Part shown: positions 19,705 to 23,773 of the stretch, piece by piece | Layout: the number at the start of each line of letters is the position of its first letter | Numbering within the stretch: position 1 is the stretch's first letter | IMG/VR virus record: IMGVR_UViG_3300028844_001719 | Coordinates: 1 to 23,773 of that record | Length of the DNA: 23,773 bases | Source: a virus | Reading direction: 5' to 3' (one strand) | The notes under the pieces: generated by a model | What the model was told of the DNA's origin: nothing | Seen by the model: the letters and a program-made list of their open reading frames with translations, nothing else | Database searches by the model: none | Translations under genes and position numbers: made by a program

Positions 19705-20939
19705 TGATAGGATTTCAAGAGTTCCTGGCCGAGTCAAAGGCTGGCAAGAATGTCCACATGACACACATCGAAGATCGTGTGATCTACGGTGGTGTGACTG
19801 GTGCGAGAGATGCAATCGCTGCTCTTCGTGCGTTTCGCGATATGTTGGCGGGACAGGGTAAGAGTCGATTCGATGTAACAGTCAAGTGGGATGGAGCTCC
19901 CGCAGTCTTTGCCGGAACTGATCCAAGTGATGGTAAGTTCTTCGTTGCAAAGAAAGGAATTTTCAATAAGGATCCAAAGGTCTACAAGTCAGAAGCCGAT
20001 GTTCGTGCTGATACTTCCGGAGATCTTGCGGATAAACTCGTAACAGCGTACAATGAATTGAAAGATCTTGGAATTAAAGATGTGATTCAAGGCGATATTA
20101 TGTTTACAAAGAATGATCTTAGCGTTGAGAATATCGACGGTGAGAAGTACGTAACATTCCAACCAAACACAATCGTCTATGCAGTACCCGTCAAGTCCAA
20201 TCTAGCAAAAACCATAATGAAGGCAAACTTAGGTGTGGTCTTTCATACAACCTACACAGGAAAATCCTTTGAGGAAATGAAAGCATCATACGGAGTAGAC
20301 ATCGGTAAACTTAAGAAAAAAACTTCTATATGGTATCAGGACGCGGATTACAAGGATCAAAGCGGAACAGCAACACTCACAGACACAGAAACAAGAGAGG
20401 TAACGGAGGCACTATCAAAAGCCGGAAAGATATTTCAAAAGATAGCGGGCACTACGTTGCGTCAACTCCAATCAAACAGCGAGCTCGCTGGATACATCGA
20501 GACCTTCAACAATTCTTTGGTGCGGAGAGGCGAGAGGATACAGAACACGGGGAAACATGTGAACGATTTAATCCTTTGGTTTGAAGATAAGTTTGGTAAG
20601 GAAATGGAGAAGAGAAAGACCGAAAAGGGTAAAGCCGGAGTACAGGCAAAACTTGATGAGGTTATGAAGTTCTTCTCAAAGGACAATAAGAAGAACTTAG
20701 ATCTGGTCTTTGCTCTACAGAACGCACTTGTCGATGCAAAACTTCTTATCATTTCAAAACTTGATAAGGTCAAGGAACTTGACACTTTCGTAAGAACTCG
20801 AAACGGTTTCAAAGTCACGGGCAGTGAAGGTTTTGTTGCGATAGACAAGACGAACGACGGTGCCGTAAAACTTGTGGATCGTATGGAGTTCTCAATGAAT
20901 AATTTTTCAAAGGATGTAGTCAAAGGTTGGGAGAGATAA
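19704..20939 (+). CDS. Nucleotidyltransferase/ligase-like protein with capsid-targeting peptide
   Basis: 411 residues. The first ten, MIGFQEFLAE, fit the T4 capsid targeting sequence with cleavage after Glu10. The following domain has covalent nucleotidyltransferase motifs: VTVKWDGAPAVFAG (motif I K-x-D-G, K61), VIQGDIMF (III-like, 128-134), NTIVYAVPV (IIIa-like), SEGFVAID (IV, E375-G376) and AVKLVDR (V, K389). The order fits DNA/RNA ligases that attach AMP to the motif I lysine. A central helical, Lys-rich insertion (about 240-355) is unusual. It may repair or seal nucleic acid at infection onset; the substrate is unknown. Confidence 0.72.
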   Translation: MIGFQEFLAESKAGKNVHMTHIEDRVIYGGVTGARDAIAALRAFRDMLAGQGKSRFDVTVKWDGAPAVFAGTDPSDGKFFVAKKGIFNKDPKVYKSEADVRADTSGDLADKLVTAYNELKDLGIKDVIQGDIMFTKNDLSVENIDGEKYVTFQPNTIVYAVPVKSNLAKTIMKANLGVVFHTTYTGKSFEEMKASYGVDIGKLKKKTSIWYQDADYKDQSGTATLTDTETREVTEALSKAGKIFQKIAGTTLRQLQSNSELAGYIETFNNSLVRRGERIQNTGKHVNDLILWFEDKFGKEMEKRKTEKGKAGVQAKLDEVMKFFSKDNKKNLDLVFALQNALVDAKLLIISKLDKVKELDTFVRTRNGFKVTGSEGFVAIDKTNDGAVKLVDRMEFSMNNFSKDVVKGWER

Positions 20940-20942
20940 ATA
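20935..20942 (+). promoter_or_regulatory. Possible late promoter (GATAAATA)
   Basis: One mismatch from TATAAATA, overlapping the preceding stop codon and ending 5 nt before the GTG start at 20948, the same spacing as in front of regA. Confidence 0.4.
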
Positions 20943-20947
20943 ATACA

Positions 20948-22705
20948 GTGAAATCATTTATACAGTACAACGAGGATAAGAAGAAGGAAGTAGTATTCAC
21001 TTTTGGTCGGTTCAATCCACCGACAACAGGCCACGAGAAGTTGATGAACAAACTTGCATCGGTTGCGATTGGCAGCAACTATCGTGTGTACGCATCTCAC
21101 TCCAACGATGCCAAGAAAAATCCTCTTCAGTACGATGAGAAGGTAAAGATTATGCGTAAGATGTTTCCAAAGCACGGAAGGAACATCATTCTCGATTCGC
21201 GAATCAAGAACGTCTTTGATGTGGCTACTTCTCTTTACGATCAGGGATACACTCGTATCGTAATGGTTGTTGGATCGGATCGTGTTGCCGAGTTCCGTAA
21301 ACTTCTCAACAAGTATGTTGGAGTCAAGGGACGGCACGGTTTCTACGAGTTTCCGGATGGTATTGATGTAATCTCCGCCGGTGAAAGAGATCCCGATGCA
21401 GAAGGTGTGACAGGAATGAGCGCCTCTAAGATGAGAGCGGCCGCAGTTGCAGGTGACTTCAAATCCTTTTCTCAGGGTCTACCGAGATCCTATGGTGAGG
21501 ATATGACACTCTTTAACCTACTTCGTAAGAGAATGGGATTGAAGGAAAAGGTCAACTTTCGCAAACACATTCAGTTGCCACAGTTGTCTACCATTCGTGA
21601 AAGATATGTTGCGGGTGACATCTTCAATGTTGGAGATACCGTTTACTCGGGTAACAACGAAATCACCATTGCTGAAAGAAGAACAAATTTCATCATTGAC
21701 ACCAACGAAAACAAACACTTCGTTGATAGTCTTTCCGAAGTTCGACAGGACAAAGATGTAAAAGATCGTAAGGGAACACAGCCCGCAAAGTATTACGGAA
21801 AAGATGCCAAAGGAAAGGATATGAAGAAGTCCACTAAGGCAGCTAGAGCTCGTCACTTTGAGAAGGGTGCGAAGAAGTCCGACGAAGATCCTTCGGCATA
21901 CAAACCCGCTCCGGGCGATGCATCCGCCAAGACGAAACCTTCGAAATACACTCAGGCAATGAAGAAAAAGTTTCCGGAGTTGTACAAGGAAGAAGTCACC
22001 GCAAAACAACTTGCAGATCTTGAGAAGTTCGGAGATCGCCTCTTGAATAAGTTCGACATTGACATTGAATTTACAAAACATTTTGCGGATCGTATGAATG
22101 ACAAACGCAACAAACCAGCTATCACAGTTCAGGAGTTGCAAAGGTTGTTCAAGAAGATCGCAAGGAACAAAGGAAAGAACATCAAGAAACATGGAGACGC
22201 CGAAGCAGTTCTGAAGGACATACAGTCCGATCTCAATCTACCTGTTGTGGTTGATTTCAAGAACGGAGAGTTTGAAGTCACAAACAAAACGATTATGCGT
22301 AAGAAAGATTTTAAAACAACGGATCCAGTCCTTGCGTATGAAGATCTCAATCTTGACGAAAACGATAAGGCAAAACTCTATAAGTTATACACGAAGGCAA
22401 TGAAACACATGCCGAATTCTCCTGCTCAGTTGAGGATACGTAAGGAGATTGAAGAACTTCGTAAGAAGATGAAACTTGACGAATCCTCCGCAGACAAATC
22501 CATTGCAAAAAAGGCAAAGGCTTCTGGCATCTCTGCATCCATACTGAAACAGGTTTACAAGAGAGGTGTGGCCGCATGGAGAACAGGACATCGCCCCGGT
22601 ACAACACCGGAACAGTGGGGACACGCCCGAATCAATTCGTTTATCACGGGTGGAAAGACAAGAACAACTGCCGACGCTGATCTCTGGAAGAAACATAAGG
22701 GATAA
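20948..22705 (+). CDS. Cytidylyltransferase-like multidomain virion-associated protein
   Basis: 585 residues from GTG 20948 (TTG 20927 is in frame but lies within the previous gene). The N-terminus MKSFIQYNE vaguely resembles a capsid targeting peptide. Residues 15-200: nucleotidyltransferase fold with FTFGRFNPPTTGHEKLM (T-x-G-H form of HxGH) and GMSASKMRAAA, the ISSTxxR-like motif of NadM/CoaD-type enzymes. Then a Lys-rich linker, a FTKHFADRMNDKRN domain (about 375-440), and a C-terminal AAWRTGHRPGTTPEQWGHAR segment followed by INSFITGG, typical of phage structural-associated proteins. Role unknown; NAD-type nucleotide chemistry on infection is possible. Confidence 0.7.
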   Translation: MKSFIQYNEDKKKEVVFTFGRFNPPTTGHEKLMNKLASVAIGSNYRVYASHSNDAKKNPLQYDEKVKIMRKMFPKHGRNIILDSRIKNVFDVATSLYDQGYTRIVMVVGSDRVAEFRKLLNKYVGVKGRHGFYEFPDGIDVISAGERDPDAEGVTGMSASKMRAAAVAGDFKSFSQGLPRSYGEDMTLFNLLRKRMGLKEKVNFRKHIQLPQLSTIRERYVAGDIFNVGDTVYSGNNEITIAERRTNFIIDTNENKHFVDSLSEVRQDKDVKDRKGTQPAKYYGKDAKGKDMKKSTKAARARHFEKGAKKSDEDPSAYKPAPGDASAKTKPSKYTQAMKKKFPELYKEEVTAKQLADLEKFGDRLLNKFDIDIEFTKHFADRMNDKRNKPAITVQELQRLFKKIARNKGKNIKKHGDAEAVLKDIQSDLNLPVVVDFKNGEFEVTNKTIMRKKDFKTTDPVLAYEDLNLDENDKAKLYKLYTKAMKHMPNSPAQLRIRKEIEELRKKMKLDESSADKSIAKKAKASGISASILKQVYKRGVAAWRTGHRPGTTPEQWGHARINSFITGGKTRTTADADLWKKHKG

Positions 22706-23268
22706 TGAAGAATTTTAAAGAACATTTTGTGTTTGAGTCCATAGTCGAAATGGCAAAGAGAGAGATTCCCTTTGTCGATAACATCTATCGGCCTGGATCA
22801 GATCGTTACTTTGAATTCTTTCGCGAGACCCGAGAACTTTGGTTAGAGGGAAAGATCGAACTCAACGATATCAACGAAGACATCATCAAGACTGACATCG
22901 GAGAGATCTCCAAGTATAAGGGATATGAAGTCCCGTTAGACTGGCCAATGGTCGAGTCAATTGAAGATTGGAATGAGTCGCTCAACGAAGAGGATCCAGA
23001 ACTGAACAAACCCAAAAGAGGTGGTAACAAAAAGTTCTATGTTTATGTTCGAGATCCTCAAACAAAGAACATCAAGAAGGTTTCCTTTGGGGATACGACG
23101 GGTCTCAAGGTAAAACTCAACGATCCCAAGGCGAGGAAATCCTTCGCAGCTCGTCATAAATGTGACACGAGAGACGATAAAACAAAACCATCCTATTGGT
23201 CTTGTCGTCTACCTCGTTTCGCGAAATCTTTAGGTATGCAAGTTGATAATCCAAATGGATGGTGGTAG
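22705..23268 (+). CDS. Conserved phage protein (KKFYVYVRDP / YWSCRLPR domain)
   Basis: 187 residues. ATG overlaps the previous stop (TAATG). The N-terminus MKNFKEHFVFE is reminiscent of the capsid targeting peptides upstream, though less regular. The C-terminal half has KKFYVYVRDPQTKNIKKVSF, then ARKSFAARHKCDT, YWSCRLPR and a terminal NPNGWW, a domain recurrent in marine T4-like phages (recalled). The two cysteines and histidine could bind metal. Function unknown; probably virion-associated. Confidence 0.72.
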   Translation: MKNFKEHFVFESIVEMAKREIPFVDNIYRPGSDRYFEFFRETRELWLEGKIELNDINEDIIKTDIGEISKYKGYEVPLDWPMVESIEDWNESLNEEDPELNKPKRGGNKKFYVYVRDPQTKNIKKVSFGDTTGLKVKLNDPKARKSFAARHKCDTRDDKTKPSYWSCRLPRFAKSLGMQVDNPNGWW

Positions 23269-23524
23269 TTACGAAGATTTTTATCGAAGCGGGCTTCACT
23301 TTCGGAAGATCTTCGCAAATGCAGAATCCTCGGAGTTGGAATGGCATCGAGACGAAAACAACAGAACAATTCATATCGTTTTAGGTGAGAGTTGGGAACT
23401 TCAAATGGATAATGAGTTACCAAAGAAACTAGAACAAGGTAAAGAATATTACATAGAAAAAAATACGTTTCATAGAGTTTTTAGTGGAAAAGACGACTTA
23501 TTGATACGTATAGAAGAAGAGTAA
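23255..23524 (+). CDS. Small cupin-like protein
   Basis: 89 residues from ATG 23255 (TTG 23243 in frame), overlapping the previous gene by 14 nt. The sequence ELEWHRDENNRTIHIV, WELQMDNELPKKL, GKEYYIEKNTFHRVFSG and LLIRIEEE resembles a one-domain cupin-like fold with H-x-D and later F-H-R residues that could coordinate a metal. A similar small protein occurs in marine T4-like phages (recalled). No catalytic assignment. Confidence 0.6.
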   Translation: MDGGSYEDFYRSGLHFRKIFANAESSELEWHRDENNRTIHIVLGESWELQMDNELPKKLEQGKEYYIEKNTFHRVFSGKDDLLIRIEEE

Positions 23525-23526
23525 AT

Positions 23527-23534
23527 TATAAATA
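23527..23534 (+). promoter_or_regulatory. T4-type late promoter
   Basis: Exact TATAAATA ending 6 nt before ATG 23541, with no room for a Shine-Dalgarno. Confidence 0.7.
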
Positions 23535-23540
23535 GAAAAC

Positions 23541-23773
23541 ATGGGCAAGTTGAAAGAAATTAGTAGTTTTAAGCGGCGTGAGATTGCACAGGAACTTGGT
23601 AAAGAAGGGTCTAACAATTACGCCATTATGTTCAAAGGAAAGAAGACATTCTGGAAAGTTGTCAGTAGTAAAAGACTTGCCGACAAAATAGTTTCAACTT
23701 TAAAAAGTCAAGGAAAGGACGCAAAAGTTGTTCTAACTGCTGCTCCCGTAACCGAAACCAAAGTTCGAAAGAA
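23541..23773 (+). CDS. Hypothetical protein (3' partial)
   Basis: 77 codons open to the window end, no stop. Starts MGKLKEISSFKRREIAQEL, followed by NYAIMFKGKKTFWKVVSSKR, a basic helix LADKIVSTLKSQGKDA and a Val/Thr/Ala-rich stretch. Overall strongly basic. Not recognised; placed behind its own late promoter at the end of the virion-associated block. Confidence 0.65.
   Translation, partial: MGKLKEISSFKRREIAQELGKEGSNNYAIMFKGKKTFWKVVSSKRLADKIVSTLKSQGKDAKVVLTAAPVTETKVRK

Overview
The window is a contiguous piece of a T4-like tailed-phage genome (marine cyanomyovirus / pelagimyovirus style). Evidence: clamp loader gp44-gp62, RegA, DNA polymerase gp43, UvsX and helicase gp41 lie on one strand with start/stop overlaps, alongside phage-typical small genes (Hsp20, ferredoxin, SNase-like nuclease, dCMP deaminase). 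T4 late-promoter octamers (TATAAATA) and sigma70-like early promoters are also present. All genes read on the + strand. No tRNA, IS element or CRISPR array was seen. No photosynthesis gene is present, so the host cannot be fixed from the window.

Layout. (1) 1-3080: gp44 (5' end missing), a DUF2061-like membrane protein, gp62, RegA, an IbpA-type Hsp20 with a structured leader, a secreted beta-barrel-like protein and a strong terminator. (2) 3082-7810: early promoter, gp43, a second promoter, a small unknown gene, ferredoxin, SNase, a LigA-Ia-like small protein and an AEP-primase-like protein. (3) 7811-9177: four small early genes under three related promoters. (4) 9180-10371: a small conserved gene and a C-terminally truncated SHMT carrying an 18-bp tandem duplication. 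(5) 10429-14166: ParB-like protein, asparagine-synthetase-like PP-loop ligase, C5-cytosine methyltransferase and a CmoA (carboxy-SAM synthase) homologue. (6) 14163-17488: dCMP deaminase, a uvsX gene broken by an apparent ~52-nt deletion, two small conserved genes, gp41. (7) 17489-23773: hairpin, promoter, HExxH metalloprotease-like gene, then a late block whose proteins start with T4-style capsid-targeting peptides (PD-(D/E)XK-like protein and its partial duplicate, a nucleotidyltransferase/ligase-like protein, a cytidylyltransferase-like fusion), a conserved virion-like protein, a cupin-like protein and a partial gene.

Most exciting system: 10429-14166 looks like a DNA cytosine carboxymethylation and amidation pathway. 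The CmoA homologue should make carboxy-SAM. The neighbouring C5 methyltransferase has Arg in place of the near-invariant motif X Asn (G-R-M-V-P-P instead of G-N-x-V-P-P), the position at which an engineered Lys lets M.MpeI use carboxy-SAM to make 5-carboxymethylcytosine. The stand-alone asparagine-synthetase-like ligase could then activate that -CH2-COO(-) group, chemically like the aspartate side chain, to form an amide. The ParB-like protein would be an accessory factor. This pathway is inferred from sequence only.

Other notable signals: promoters whose predicted +1 falls exactly on the A of ATG (leaderless mRNAs), a helically phased twin box upstream of four early promoters, and a set of proteins predicted to be packaged in the head and injected.
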